NCBI GenBank assembly: GCA_037576195.1
Contig: CM075103.1
Coordinates: 8,122,001-8,186,000 of the forward strand
From: Phytoseiulus persimilis
Lineage: Eukaryota > Arthropoda > Arachnida > Mesostigmata > Phytoseiidae
DNA length: 64,000 bases
Direction of reading: 5' to 3'
Under the pieces are notes generated by a model, which ran no database searches, was not told the DNA's origin, and saw only the letters and a list, made by a program, of their open reading frames with translations. Both the position numbers and the translations under genes were made by a program. Shown here one piece after another: positions 36,214-50,300 of this stretch; within the stretch, counting starts at the first letter, position 1; every line of letters starts with the position of its first letter.

Positions 36214-38216
36214 ACACATGGCGCAATGTTCCGGGAACGCCAATCGCACCGAGAGCGAACCTTCGGAGGCGAAGGATGAGGAGACATCGCGCCTGCAGAT
36301 TGATCGTTCGACGATTCTGTTGATGCTCCTCGGCCGTTATTTTGAAGCTGTGCTGGATGGGACTGTGTCTGACGCCATTTCTAGTCTTGTGACGAGCGCT
36401 GGTGTGGAGATCTGGATCGTGAGAAGCCGTGGAGACGGACGATAGAGAGTTCGAGTCGAGAGTTCGTATCAAAAGCAGAACGTTGCAAACACTTTATTTA
36501 TCAGCATGAGTTCGTTTTTGTACGGCATCCCTCGAACCTTGGCCCCAACAGTTGAGAGGGGCAGAACGTTCCTAGCCGGTCGGTCATTCGCAGGCTTAGC
36601 TGAGACATTTGATGAGAAAATAGTTCTATTTTGAAACTCAGAACAATTTGATGCGTTCGTCGGCAGCCTTGTATAAATGTAAATATGTCCGGTGTGAGAA
36701 AGACGTAATGAGCCCATTCGGAAAGGAACGAAATCACCGCTACCTTCGCCACAGATCATCACACTCCGCAGCCTATGATGTAATTTGCAATAAACCCAGA
36801 TCGGAGAACCGAAATCAGCTTTTCTTTCCAACCAGCAAGGACGGGGAGGGGGGTATTCAACGCAATTTTTCAGTCTGTCCGGCCGATCTGAACTTCTATT
36901 CCTGCGGTTGTGGTCCAGTTCCCAAGAGGAAAGAGCACACGGAATGGTTTTGGTTTTCCCGCGGCGAGTGGTGCTCACCGCGGGGAATTTATTGGAACGA
37001 ACTGAAAAAAATACGAGAACGAAAATCCGAAGCAATCATTTTCACGCACTTTCCGTTCCGGCGAGCGGATTCTCCAATCGATGAAAATGGCTTCGAAGTC
37101 CCTCCTGGATCTCAATACCTAGATTATTGTGAGTACTCATAAGTTGATAAGGGAAAATATGGAAAATGATAGGTCGATACCGTGGTTCAGCTCTCATTTC
37201 GGAGATTCCCAACTTGCATTGGGTTGTCGGCACCCCGTTGCTCGAAGGAGTCGTGTTCACGAGTTCGATTGAGAATACAGTCCTCGAACCGGAGCGCGGA
37301 GAATCTCCTGACAATCGCAATGCGCTGGTTCACTCGAAAACTTCAGGGAAGGATGACAAGGATCCCGCTGCGGAGAGCTCTTGCACTCCATCATGAACAC
37401 TTCGCCTTTCGCATGCCGGTAGCTTCGGGTTAGACGACCGAATTTCAGTCCATAACGCCGCTGATGAAACCTCGATTCTCCGAAAACTCCTTTGTGGCTC
37501 CTCTTTTTATTCGAACAAGGGTCGGCACAGACGCAATATCAACAATAACAGACGTTCGGTCCGGAGCCTCCAATGGCAGCAACGAATACAGCTGCTCTAC
37601 TCGTCTCCATCGATCCTCTTTTTGATCACGAAAGACATTTACCAGGAAGCCAGTCTCAAAACAAATACTGCAACTGCGCGCAATCGTTCCCAGCCAAAGA
37701 GTCTCAATACGATGGAAGGACTCAAGATTTGATAACGAATGTCCGCGTTTGGATTGCACGCTGCGATGGTTTTTTTCCTGTCTCCCGACTGATCTTTCCA
37801 ACGTTGTTCTTGTCTCTCTGCTCTCGCAGGATGTCCTCATCCATCACAGTTCATTGGACATTCATGAACAGTATCGAACGTATAAGATTTGTCTTCAAGC
37901 TGTGATGTTGATGGGGTGTTTGGTTTGCACAGGTCGTGCTGAAACTAGATATTCTCTTCGATGTATACAATTTTTTTTACATTAAATTTACACACTTACA
38001 ACTCACATTCACACCCAACGACACTTTTGATGAGAGTTCGCTGTGCGATTCCTTCTTTCGCGTGTAACTCAACTTACTCCATGAATTTCCGCAAGTTCAT
38101 GACTGCGCGCAAGTTAATTTAAATGCTTCGAGGTAGAATCGAGGTCCTATGAAGCGATCCGACCGGATCATGATCACAAAACGGTCATCATCTCTCTCGC
38201 GCAACGAATGCGAAAA
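36214..38216. other. convergent intergenic region between TMEM87 and PCF11
   Basis: A plus-strand ORF at 36648-37142 (164 codons, with CPADLNFYSCGCGPVPKRK and RGEWCSPRGIYWNELKKI) overlaps a minus-strand ORF at 37035-36469. I recognise neither. TTTATT motifs (minus AATAAA) at about 36489-36494 and 37508-37513 could end the PCF11 transcript, implying a 3' UTR of about 0.7-1.7 kb. Confidence 0.45.
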
Positions 38217-41200
38217 TCACATGATGCTACAGAGCCCGCTCATTTCACTGCCCTTCTTTGTTGGAGGTAGATTTTTGTAGCGAGGATCAGGAGGAGGAGG
38301 CGGCGCCCATTCGATTTCGACTTCTTGTTGATTCACGTCGTCCTTGGAATTCAGCGCTGAGCTCTGCGACGAGTCGTTGTTGTTTACGACGCTCTCCTGT
38401 TTCACTTTGAGAACAAAGCCTCCTGATCCTTTGACGACGACCTTTTCGTTCGCTTTACCCGTCTGCGAATTTTCGTCCGTCGCATCGTGAGCTTGGCTCG
38501 GGTCGCCACACGATTGGCTCCCGTTATTTTCGTCGGCGGTCGGGTCATCGGGCGCGCTCACAACTCCGAATTCCCCTAGTTCCTGAATGACCACTTCGTG
38601 CTCGGAGCCTTTGAAGCCGTCCATCGCTTGGTCATCTTCGTCGAGCATAGGATCGTCGTTCTGTTGCTCGGGATCCTTTTGGGAACCGTCGTCCTCGGGA
38701 AGGTTTTCCGTCGGCTCAGCAAGGTCTTTCATGGAGCTCTTATCGTCATCCCTTTCGATTGGTTCCGTTTTAACGATGTCCTTCAACTTTTCGTCGAAGT
38801 CTTCTTCAAGACCAGAGGGCTGGAAATCTAGGCCCGGCAGAGGTTGGTTTGCATCATCGGATGCTTTGATGCGCTCCTCCTCTTCGGTCGCGTCGTCGGT
38901 GCCGGCCATCCGTTCCTCCTCGATTTTGGTTGGAGTCGGCATAGCTGCCGGCGCGGGCTTAAAGTGAGAACCTTGTTCTTATTCGCATTCAACCCTCACA
39001 GCACAGCGTATAACCGACGTTTGTGTTTAGGTATGGAAAACTTGGGATAGAAGAACCCAGAAATGGTTTGCATACCTTCATATAGTCTTCGTGACAAGCC
39101 GGGTGGAAAAGCTTGTCCTCGTAAAGTATTGCGTTACGGAGCCTCCAGTCGTCCGACTCTTCACAATAGAACTTTTCCAAAACCTCGTGACACAGTTCGC
39201 AGGAATGACGCTGCAAAGTCGAACCCGATCTCAGTGATTTGGAGAATTCTTTCGAGTCAGTGAGTGACACGATTTCTGTCGTACGGAATTCACAGGTCCG
39301 CTGGTGAGTATGCCGAGAACTAACCGTGTGTTCGACAGTTTCCGGAAGCGCCGATAAGGCGACTGTGGGAACTTCTTGGGCGGTTTGAGACGATTGACTG
39401 TCTTGAGATGATCCGTCTAACTGAGAATCCTGTGGCAGGGAGATCGATATAAGTTTTGCGGCTCTTTGGATGTGTCATAGGCATCAACGAAGTTCATGCG
39501 CTCATGAACCGGAGTTACGATGAATTCACCTGTTGTTCAAAGAAGCTCTTGGTGCGATCTTCGAGGTCTTCCACTTCTTCGAAGTCTACCCAATCGCTGA
39601 TTTCGAAGTACCACTTTCTGCTCGTCGCTTTCTTGAGTCCTTCGCGACCTCGGCGCTTCATTCTACGGTATCGAAGAGCGTTAAGCATCTTGACACTGTA
39701 TCTCGCACTCCTTTCGAGTTCGTAAAGATCAAGATTGTGCTCGTGGGAAACTATTTCAGGAGAGGGTTGGGGACCCACCTGAAGTGCCAATCCAGGTGTT
39801 GAGCGTATTTGTCACCATTGCCGTCACCTCGCTTGAATCTTTGACCGCAAGCGGCGCATTGTGTGCCCTCGTGGAGGGCTGAGATCACGCCGCCGTAACG
39901 TCTGTGAAGAACGCGAGTTTTTCAGGTGCGGAAGCGTCAAAACGAGGTTCCGATAGCGGAAAAACAGGGCTGCTCATTTGGCACGCAAACACTCACTGTT
40001 TAAGAGTCGAGGTGTCCTTGAAGTTCAGTTTGGGGATTTCTTCTTTCACAGCTGCCTCCGTTTTTGCATGCTCCTTTTTGACCTCATCGCTGCCTGCTGC
40101 TAAATTTGTAGGGAACGAAGAGTCTTAGTGAACCGCACAAAATGTTCCAATTCTGTCCGCCCGCGTAGATCATTGATCACCAACGTACCTGTTTTCTCGT
40201 CGTTGGAGTTTTCGTCCTTCTTGCTTAGCATCCCGGATTCGAGCAGTTTGTGGAAGAGATCTGTTACGTTCATTGGGTTGCCGGTTGCATTCGCGGTGCC
40301 AGCTTTCGCTTGGGTAGCCCCGTTTCTGGCTTGGTTAGGACGACTCTGACTCGGCAATGGACCACTAGTGAAACCGGTCATGGGCGGAGGCATCGGAGGC
40401 ATGGGCAGCGGTCCTCCGAAAGATGCTCTGAAAGGGGGAGGCCGAAGCATGCCAACCAGAAATCCACCTGGAGGTAATGCCATATTAGGAGGTATCGGCG
40501 GCGGAGGTGCTTGGAACATTCCCGGCGGAAGTCCTTGAGTCGGAGGAGAGGGGAGGCCGTCGTATCGTCTCCAGTCCTGGAAACACAAATTTCGTTACGT
40601 CACGTCGCCGACCTCAGAAGCCGAGGGGTCGCGGCAAGAGAATCTCCCGAACCAGAACTCGTCCGCCTACCAACTCGTCGACTGATTGAGCTTTCTATCA
40701 ATGAATGCATGGTCCATCATGGGTTTGGGCAAGACCCGTGTGTGGTGTTCTCCTAAAGACGCGCTGGTTGTGTGTTTGATGAACTATCGCTATCAATCAG
40801 TGATCGCTAGACAAAACTTCTGACAATCCCTGCTGCCTCGAGGTAAATACTGCAACTATCTCCAACGGCTCGTTGCGCACTTCACGACGTTCAATCGGAG
40901 TCACGCTGGGGGGAAGCGAATGAAACAATCTCATGATGGGATGAAGAGATGGGACGTGATGAAGGGGGTCTCGAGCGAGGGACTCCACTCAGTGATTATC
41001 GAGCATGCGGGCGGGCTGCTAGACGGACGACGGTGATGGAGCTGACTGCGAAAGATCGCAAGCGAGTCTGGCAAAGTTCGAGGGGTGGTAGACGGGCGCA
41101 GCTCCGAGAAGCACACTGAACAAACTCCCCAAGTCAAGAGACAACATGGTGTCTGTCAACAAAGTTCGTTTTTATTACTCTACAAAATCGCTAAATCGAT

Positions 41201-44200
41201 CAATCGATTGATTGGATGTTCAAACGATTGACCGGTGCATTGGTCTGCTGGTTCACGAGGCGGTTCACTGGTCAGAAAGCTTTGTCTATGACAATTCAAG
41301 GCCGATGGCGTTCCGACCACCTAGGGAAGCTGCTTTCTAGTCCGAGTGCTCTCCTAAATAAAAACTCTTGTGTCTCACACACACCAGCGCCAGATTTATT
41401 TGTTCGGCATTTTTCCTCGCTATCTATCATCTAGATGGCGAAAATGATTCTACGACTATCCCGTAGTCCGAATCACGCCATCTGAGCTCAGTGAGAGACC
41501 TCATGGATCCGTTTGCTGGACCCATGGCCTCTCTAGACAGCAATACCAGCGGTTCCCAAGAGAGTTGTTTTTTTTTTATTCCCGGAAGGACCACTCAAGA
41601 ATTCCGAACGAACCGAATCGTCTGACATGATTCGGCTCGTTTCGGAAGCGAAAAGGGGCTCTACTGGGACACCTCGCTTTGGCTTCCCCACGAATCAACG
41701 TGTTAGACGTGCTGTTCCGCAAGTTTGATATAGTGCTCTGGTTTCGTTGTTCTCTGTGACGACGGCCGACGATTGAGGAGTTATTCGGAGCCGCGAAGCG
41801 AGTCGCTTGACCAAAAAGATTGACCCGAGGTATTTCACCAAATCATCTCTGACTACTCGGAGATCTAACCTATGCCGATCGGCTGGAATCCTCGCGATAG
41901 GAAGACTCCACAGAGAAAGCGCTCGTTTATCGCGCTGTGCTCCAGCAACGCCAGCAAACTCCTCAATCCGAAACAAACCCGCCACGCTGTACTCACCCCG
42001 GCTCCACCCGCTCCGGATCCTGACATTGCGCCCATGGGCCCCGAACCCCGGACCATGGCGGATGATGGAGGTAGCAACATTGGCCTCAAACCCAGCTTCG
42101 CCAGGAGCTCCGGAGGCGCGTTCAGCTTGTTGGACACCGTGGGACAAGGCGGATGCAGAGTGACCGTGAAAAGGTCGTCTAAACTCCTGACTAGCATCGG
42201 TCTTCCGTCGAACTGGCACGCGTACGGGACCCCGTCTGCAAAAAATCCACGCTTTTAGGATCGGAATGATCGGAGCATCTTTTGCCAGGGGGAATCGTTC
42301 GGAGTGAATGAGAGCTCGAGATAGAGGAAATCAAAATGCCGAATTACCGATGTAAAGCTCTCTTAACGGCGCTCCAAAACGAATCCGATGACGATTTCCA
42401 TGCACACTGAACTCCTGATCGCGCCCATCAAACCCGGCAACAACAGCTTGCTGGAATGAGAGGACAGCTTTCGTTTAATCGACACGTTCCGAGGCGTTCC
42501 AGTGTTCCGAGGTGAGCAACGATTGGGAGTGAATCGGTGGAGAGTGATTGTTGTGCTTACATGATCGTTTATGAAGATCTGTCTACTGTTGCCCCGGAAC
42601 ACAACCTGGCGAGCCGAAACGAAATTCGGAGGAGCTTCGTCCATAATAGCGATCGCAACACCATCCACGAAGCGAATTTCACGCATTTGACCATCGAGTC
42701 TTATTTGACCACAATCGGGCGCAGGCTCGGCTGCTGCAATCGATGCAAGTTTCAGATGAGGTCATAATTGTCCTCAGAATTCCAGGAGATGCATCACTTA
42801 CCTGGCGCGTTCGTCGGCAGTCGACCACCGAACGGGGGAACGGGTTTGAGGCCGTTCACGGCCGGCGGGATAAAGGCCGAGACCCCGGCAGCCGCGGCGG
42901 TCACCATGTCTCCGTTCTGAGCCACCAGCGGGTCATGAGCTGGAATTGATTGAAGAGATCCAGCGTTTGAGCAACTCACAATGCAGCGCTATAGAAGCGG
43001 CCGGAGACTACGAACGAGCTGTCACCGCGGTTCTAGATCGATTCCAAGTGGGCTGTCGAGCTCTGCCTACCTCGAGCCGTATGCTGTTGTTTGGAGCTCC
43101 ATTCGGCATCTTGAGCATTGAGTTTCTGAGCGGTCTGCTCAACTCGAGCCTCCGCTTTGAAAAATTGAGCATTTTCCTCCGTCTCGATTTTCTCGAAGGG
43201 TCTCCCGGGTGAGCTGGTGTCGCTGTTCGGACTGAATCGGGCGAAACGGTTGACTTCCGAGCTTTGGTGCTCAACGAGACCAGTGATCCAATAATTGTTT
43301 CGAGCATCGGAACACTCTTTCCCTAATTACTGTTTCTATCAAGCTGGGAAACTCACCGAATCCGGAAATCTTGGTCGCAGTTGGTCGAAGGTCCTTCCCG
43401 TCGCCTTTTGGCTTGCGGCGCGAAAATCCTGCAAACAAAGGCATGAACCAATGCTGATGATACTTCTGATTCTGATTCGGAAAATGCGGAGGATTCCTCG
43501 GGGAAAATCTTTCAGCGGTGAGAAGGCTAACCGGAGATCGAGGTCGCCGGTGAGAATTGCGGCAGCCTCCTTGTCGGCCATTAGACTAGCATCAGGGTCC
43601 TCGAGGACTTTGGAAGTTTGGAATGGTGATTGATCCGTTTGGTTTTCTTGCGAGGATTTCTGTGACGTCGCCGAGCTCGAGGCAGACTTCTTCGGGATAC
43701 GGAACTTTTTCTCCTCCGGAGGTTTCACCTGAAATCATCGTTAAGTTTCACTCATTGAGCCATCTACCAGCCCACCATCGAGCACAGCGAGCATCGTTTT
43801 TTTCTCGTTGAACTTCGCTGACCCGACTCATCAGCAAATCGAGCATAGAATCCCGGCTGACGAAATCCAGCCAGAAAGCCAATTTCACGGGAATTCGTCT
43901 CGCTGTGACAACTCAACCCGACAACGTGCGGTAATACCAACCTTTCCCGGGACAGACATCTCTTTCCGCGAGCTCGAATCTGACTTCGACTTGTCTCTAT
44001 CCTTCGATCTCCTCGGTTTCTTTGCATCTTTTTCGGATTTCTCTTGGTTCGCCTGAGTTGTAGTTGCTGTAGAGGTGTTCGTGGCTGTGGCGTGGTCTCT
44101 CTGTGAATTCACGCGAGGGAGAGGGAAAGTCAGAATTTCATATGATTGTAGTTATGGTTCCCATGGAGAGCACCGATTACATGGGATGGGCTGCAGCGGC

Positions 44201-47200
44201 AAACCAGCTCTCGATTCTCGAGTTCGAATGCCTGAATGGTTTATGAGCAGAAGACGCCCCGCGCACCTTTAATCGAGGATCTCTCGACTGCTTCGGTTGT
44301 ATCGATGTTGCACTGTGCACATTCTGGTTCAGAAGATCTTTCTTTCGCTTGAGGTCACCTTGAATCTTCTCGAGCTGCTTTTTGCGTTGCTCCAATGTCT
44401 TGAGCTCAGACTCCGTTTTGCGCGCGATTTCGACCTGAAAGAGAAAAAACATAGAGATACGTTTCGGGAGATGGTCAAAAAAGCGTATGAACTCTCCAGT
44501 GGGTCGACCCGTCAGGATCGCTCGAAAGAATCGCATGAACAATATGGGAACTGGAGGGTGAAGGTTTTTATTCTTCTACCTCCGCGGACTCCTGGTGCGT
44601 TTTGAAGAACTTGGGGTTTACATGAATCGGCGCCGCGGCACAAACTGGCCAGTTTGGATCCACCGCCTGGGTGTTGACGTCGAGCGCGTATAACTTTCTC
44701 TCCGTGAAAATGTCTTTCCAAGTTTGTCGGAGTTTGAAGAGAGCTGCTCGAACTTTTTCGTCTCCCTGAAGCGGAAATATTCGACACTGAGCATCGATCC
44801 CGAACGAGCGGAGCCGGGCCAACGGTTATACTTAGAATAAACGACTTCCATGCAACCAACGACGTGCGACGGATGAAGTAGGTCGCGGGGTTCTGAATTT
44901 GTGAAGCCTGATTGTGTGGTATCGACATAGATAGAGAGGAAATCGGAAACAGCGCTTACCTCGCGGAAGACCAGCAGGAAATTTCGTACGATGTTTTCAT
45001 TGAACAAATTAATGTAGGGCTCTCCGATATTCTTGACTATGGAATCCACGAGATACAAAGATGGGAGCTTGATGTGCGATTCACTCTGGGAACAAAGAGG
45101 AGCTTTCATTAGATCTTCTGTCGATAACATGATCTCGGGATGCAGCAATCGGCACGCGCGCATGCATCAAGGGGAAGTCAGATGTGTCAGAATGGCTCAT
45201 CGAAGATGAGAACCGTCTCCCACGCGGCCATTCTTCTCGGAGAACGCTTCCCACGCAAGAACTGGAATGTTCCGATTTGAATCCCGAGAATTCATTCCAC
45301 GTTGACTGAGGATATGAGGAAATTAAGACCTCGATATTCCGCGATAGTCGGTGGCGAATTTTCAGCCGAAAAGTTTCCCAGTTTCGTTCCATTCGATACC
45401 CTATTCAGTGAGGGCCCCACGTCTGAGGGTTCACTATACACAACTGCATGATCCGAGAAATTCATTACAGAAACAGCACTCAACGATTCCCGCTCGAAGA
45501 TTTGTGTTCTGATGCTCTTCCGCTGATACACGGCCACGAACACATAAATACGGTATCGCTCAGCGATCGCCCCCGGGGCCCTGATCTGGGAGTGAAATTT
45601 TTCAGGAGCATAGGAGGAAGATATTCTCCTGGCCGATCGGAGTGAGTTGATATTGGACATACAAGAGACCGGGAGCCCTCGGCGGCATTCGCGCATTAGA
45701 TTCAGACTCGGTGTACAGTTTCAGCTTATTCCTCTCTTTGGAAAGCTCTCAAGAGCACAACTCGCCAAAACGAAACAACGTCAAATGCATGAAATAAGAG
45801 AAGGGAGACGAATGCATATTCGATTTCTCAATCAATCAGACAGACGAGACGATGAGTCATTCGATAACGATGCTGAAAAGGTGCATTCCGGGGATTTCCG
45901 AGTTCACTCCATTCCAGTAACGGAAAGTGCAGAGTTGGGGCAAATATGCAGCCGCAAGAATGGCGCACAAAACCACTGATGCGAGCTGGGCCACCGGTGC
46001 GAAAGAAGCCCTTCAGACCAATGACGCGGAAGTACTTCAGTTCGTCTTTTTCGATTCCAGCTCCAGCTTGGGAGCTTGAACACCGCAACGAAATATTCGC
46101 GCCTGCCCGCATCCCCCTGCGGAATGTTCCACAAAGGTCTGCGGGAGAGCGAATAGAGAATATCTTGGATCTTCTGCAGGGGAGTGAGCGTGAAGTTCAC
46201 ACCGCCGAAAGCTTCTCGAAGTTCGAAAGTTCCAAAAGCGATCGTGAGATGGAATCAGGCTCAAGAACCCGGGAAACCTTCAGCTGGAAAATCTCAGGAA
46301 AACCTCAGTTTCTCCAATCGATCTTCGTTATTAAAACGGAGAAGTGACATTGACGCAACTCTCGGCAGCGACGCGGAAATGTGGTCGCTTCACCGCTTGC
46401 TTTAGCCCCCGAACTTGGAAGACGACAACCTCGCAGCCGCGATTTCTCTTCGCAGAGTTGAAAGCAAGTGTCGCTTAGCCCAACTTTTCAGTGGGATAAA
46501 CAGGATGATTCATTCCGAAACGAAATTCGTCGATCTGTGCCTGGAATCGACGGGCAGTTTCGTGAGCTGAGGCCACATTGCCGCATCGGTCGCCGATTCA
46601 GTCGTGATGCGGCCTCTAACAACAGCTCGGCCTAGTAAACTGCAAGCAGAGAGCGACGAAAAACACTCACACATCCATACTATAGGATGAGTGAGTGTGT
46701 GTGTGAGCGAGGAGTGTGGTCGACAGCAACGGTGGCCGTCAACAAATACTCTCCCAACGTCCTTGAGTCCTATCCGCTGCTTCTATCGAACTCAATGTAC
46801 AGAGATTGCAATTAGCTGACCTCGCGATGATTTTCCTAACGCCTAGGGCTCTTCCCGAGCCCTTCCAGGCACACCAGACCGATTCCATACGGTACCTGCT
46901 TCGCTCTGTTGATCAGACGAGGAAAAAATGAGCGAGACACCGTCAGCAAGTTGCTAGTTCTTACAGATGCAGCCGGAACGTAACCGAACGAGCTTAGACG
47001 GACACACAGTTGTTCCGGCCAGCTGCACTCGGAATATTGATTGGCGGAATCCGACAGAAACGTGGTTCTTCGAAAATTGAGAGAGCACTGCGTGCAGAGA
47101 TAACGCTGTTAAGCATAGGGACTACAGCGAGAGAACAAACCGACCCACAGAACGGACTCCTTTCAGCAGACCCGAACAACAGCTTCTTCTTCTACAATTA

Positions 47201-47363
47201 CCAGAATACTCACCGTTTTCAAATAGTCCTCTATAGCCTCCACGATTTTGGGGGCGTGCTCTTTGCTCTCCTCGGCAATCATCGTCAACATGGTGATGAG
47301 GGGCTTCGAATTGGTCGTGAGATCCCTAAGAGACGAAGCGAATTCGGCTGCAGGTTCTTCCAT
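38217..47363 (-). CDS. PCF11: PCF11, pre-mRNA cleavage complex II / transcription termination factor
   Basis: Nineteen exons close in phase to 1199 residues: 47363-47214, 45085-44960, 44765-44580, 44434-44267, 44100-43942, 43728-43532, 43428-43357, 43231-43071, 42939-42802, 42733-42561, 42450-42348, 42235-41997, 40576-40189, 40099-39997, 39901-39779, 39662-39530, 39429-39325, 39210-39076, 38957-38217. Residues 1 to about 150 are the RNA-polymerase-II CTD-interacting domain (LTTNSKPLITMLTMIAEE, LPSLYLVDSIVKNIG, KLYALDV). A charged coiled coil follows (KTLEQRKKQLEKIQGDLK). A few RLDG/FDG modules near 500-600 stand for the long FDG repeats of vertebrates. Then come a Pro-rich block, NVTDLFHKLLESGML, and zinc knuckle 1 (C803, C806, H823, H827). 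SRKWYFEISDWVDFEE, the CLP1-binding type region, and knuckle 2 (C912, C915, H944, C947) complete the core. The acidic C-terminus ends in GLCSIM. It acts in the nucleus in 3'-end cleavage and termination. Confidence 0.96.
40577..41996 (-). other. PCF11 intron 12 (1.4 kb)
   Basis: This is the second-largest PCF11 intron. It contains a perfect 14-base palindrome ATCAATCGATTGAT at 41199-41212 and short CGGTT/GGTTCAC repeats nearby. No coding sequence is recognised. Confidence 0.5.
45086..47213 (-). other. PCF11 intron 1 (2.1 kb), largest intron
   Basis: Unlike the other PCF11 introns (mostly 70-350 bp) this one is 2128 bp. Minus-strand frames inside include a hydrophobic run near 45925-46000 (QLASVVLCAILAAAYLPQL) and open runs at 45292-45696 and 45904-46200. 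No start, stop and splice set could be assembled, so a nested gene is possible but unproven. Confidence 0.5.
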
Positions 47364-50300
47364 GTTCGAACAGCTTGCGGTGTGACGGGCGGTGGTGTCT
47401 TGGCCCGGTAGTCTGCCCGCTTAATCTTCCTCGTCACTCGGATGATTCGCCCAGCCTGTCCTCACTGGCTGCCTGGTGCAGGCTGTTTTGTTGGCGTTCG
47501 TCGAATCTCTGATCAAATCATTTGTCCAAGTTGTTCATCGACATGTTTGTAGAAGTTTGTCACTGCCCACACAAGAATCAGTATTCAACGAGAGACCGAG
47601 CACGAAACGACACTGCACAGTTTGTTCCGATGAAACAGCACAGCTTGTGCAGCTAGCCAGCAACAGTAAAAAGCAGCACACCACCAGCAGTAGCGGAAGC
47701 ACCTACCTATGGGTGGCTGGTTGACTGCTGGCGACGATATCATCAACCAACCACAATCCTTCTCAGCCTAAACATTGCGGAATGCGTTCATTCTAGATGG
47801 AGGCCTTTGAGCGGGCGCATCGCAGACGATGAATTCCTGCCCGGAGACGAAGTTCTAGGGAACGGAGCGACATGTAGGATTGTGAGGCATATCATGAAGC
47901 AGGGAGACAAGGAAAGTCTATTCGTCTTGATTCTCCATCAACGACACCGCGACTGTGAGACGAAAACCATTCTCGCTTCGACCAAGTACGATATTTCTCC
48001 AGAACATTCCTCGCCGAGCTTCAATATTTTCGGTTCCAGAGACGCAAAGTTTGATTGCGATAGACGATCATCTGTGGCGATGCTCCGATGCGATAAACTT
48101 TTTTCGGTTCAGTTTCACAAGCCCTATTTGAGCTGCTCCCTCGGGTCTGAACTTGTCATTAGTGAGAGCAAGCTGATTGACCTCTGCGTCAACTGACTGC
48201 AGGGGATTAAAGCAGTTTTAAAAACTCGATGAAAGAGATACGACCGCTACACATTCATCATATCATTGATCTCGTCGGCATTGATGTAAGAATACATACC
48301 GATTAACGGGCGTTTCCTCAACCTGAAAATCATCTAGCGGTAATATTCTCTGGCTCCGTTTCCACTCAAGTTCCGGAGTGTGCCGGTCCGGTTGCTCGAC
48401 AGACCGGAGCCGTCCGATCATGGAATTCTCGATAAAGTTAATTTCGCCGCGCCCGGATGAAGCCGCATTGGAGGTTAGTCAGCTGGAATTCATGGTGCCT
48501 ACTTATGAGAGAGGAGCTCGGCGAAAGCTCGAGAGAAGAGTGTGGCGAATATTGGGGCGAAAAATTCTCCGTCTACTTCTTCAACGCCATGTTGCTTGGG
48601 TATCATTCCTCTCGACGGCTCCGGGCTCTCCGATCTTACTATAGGCGCAGCCGCATCGAAGGAATTCCTGAAATTCGCTGGATGGCCGGTTCATGGCGTT
48701 TGTGTTTCTGATCCAGAATGAACACGTGATAAAATTGAATTCGGAACGATTCGATATACGGCGAGCATCGTCCACTGGCATTTAGTGAGAACAATTTGGA
48801 GAAACCGCCAAACATGGTCACCGGCTCTCTTGAGGTTTCCCACCATATCCCTGGACCGGCAGTAAACCCGGATCACTCGCCTCGAAAATCGACGACGATT
48901 TTACAGTTGCAGCATCACACCTTGATTCCGCTCCCTTTCCATAGCGTGTCGCGTGTTTTGGAGCTCATTAATTCGGCTGTGTGACTCGGGACCGCTGAGG
49001 AGCTGATCATCTTTCCGACGCAACCAGTTCGAGACTCCGTTGTTCGTCGAGGCTCCGGTGTACAATATAGCACTCGAGCTGGATTCCGAGGCTCGTTGTA
49101 CGTCGAGCTGCGTTACAGAAACATCAAGCGAACGTTCCAGATATTGCCACCCACCGGCCGGCAGACTAGATTTCGGGGTTCCGTTTGATGTCCTCATCGG
49201 TCGAGAACAAGGTGAGTCGGGGTGGTCGCGTTACCCGATCAGCTTCCTTGGCTGTCAACCCGCTCCATAATTGGGAGCCTATGAACACCGTGTGCTTCAT
49301 CCAGGGCATAGTAACTGCACATTATGACGACAGATTGGAATTACAACGGAACGGTCCACATTTTAACAACTCTGTAGCTCGACTCAAAGATATGTCGGAT
49401 TTTCGTAATCCCCCATGGTTTCGAACGCTGACGCCGAGGGGTTCCTCTCCGCGCGTTGGAACTCCCCCCAGGGTGGTTGGCCCCGGCTTGCGGAATCTCA
49501 TGTGAAACTCTGTTCGTCAGTTCGAATCGAATCGAATCCGGGCTTAATAATGATGATAACATCATGGTCACTGCACTTGTCCCGCTTACCGATCTCCCAG
49601 CTGAATAAACCATAAATGTCCTCCGATTATTTCCACTCGTTCCCATGAGATTGCCAGTGTCCTGCTCTCCATACGGTTTCGGGTTAAGCGTCACGAGGCT
49701 TCGGTGCAGGCCCGCTGCGTTTTGAGAACTTCAGCCATTGAACATTATTTGATTGACTCGATACCTTCACTCCGAGGCTTCAATTGTCATGCCTAACCGT
49801 TATTGCGAATTAACCAAAGCAATTCGAAGATTCATGCTAGCGTGCAAACTCAGAAGCGATGATCCGAGATTCCCGAATGGAAAGATTCGGAGCACGAGGT
49901 CGATTGAGCTCTAGTGACTCTCAGAATGAAAGTTCAGCTTCTGCGCGCCGAGAGGAATCATCGAACAATACGAACCACATGTACAGTTCGCAGAAGAAAT
50001 GCCGCCTCAGGATGCTTCCAGAAATTCGACGATTGTGTTCATCTGACTCCTTCCACAGTCATGATTGCAGATTCCGTTCCTCACACATTCCAAGTGACTC
50101 GTGAGATTCAAGGGACTCAAGATTTCCGAAGGTTCCCCTGCATCCGTACCCATGTGACCTGTTTCAAGCGCGAAGCTTGGTCGTTGAGAACTTTTCGGGA
50201 CGACGAATTATCCCTCCGAGACTTTCCGGGAAACCTTGCGGGAATTTACCGCCGCTGTTGGCATCGTCCACGGTCGCAAATCAGGGAGACCCTGCATCTG

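Noticed and set aside
38587-38967. 126-codon plus-strand ORF over the PCF11 last exon
   Set aside because: It is the antisense shadow of an acidic, Ser/Asp-rich coding exon.
41199-41212. Perfect palindrome ATCAATCGATTGAT as a regulatory operator
   Set aside because: It lies deep in an intron, and short palindromes of this kind arise by chance; nothing else supports a role.
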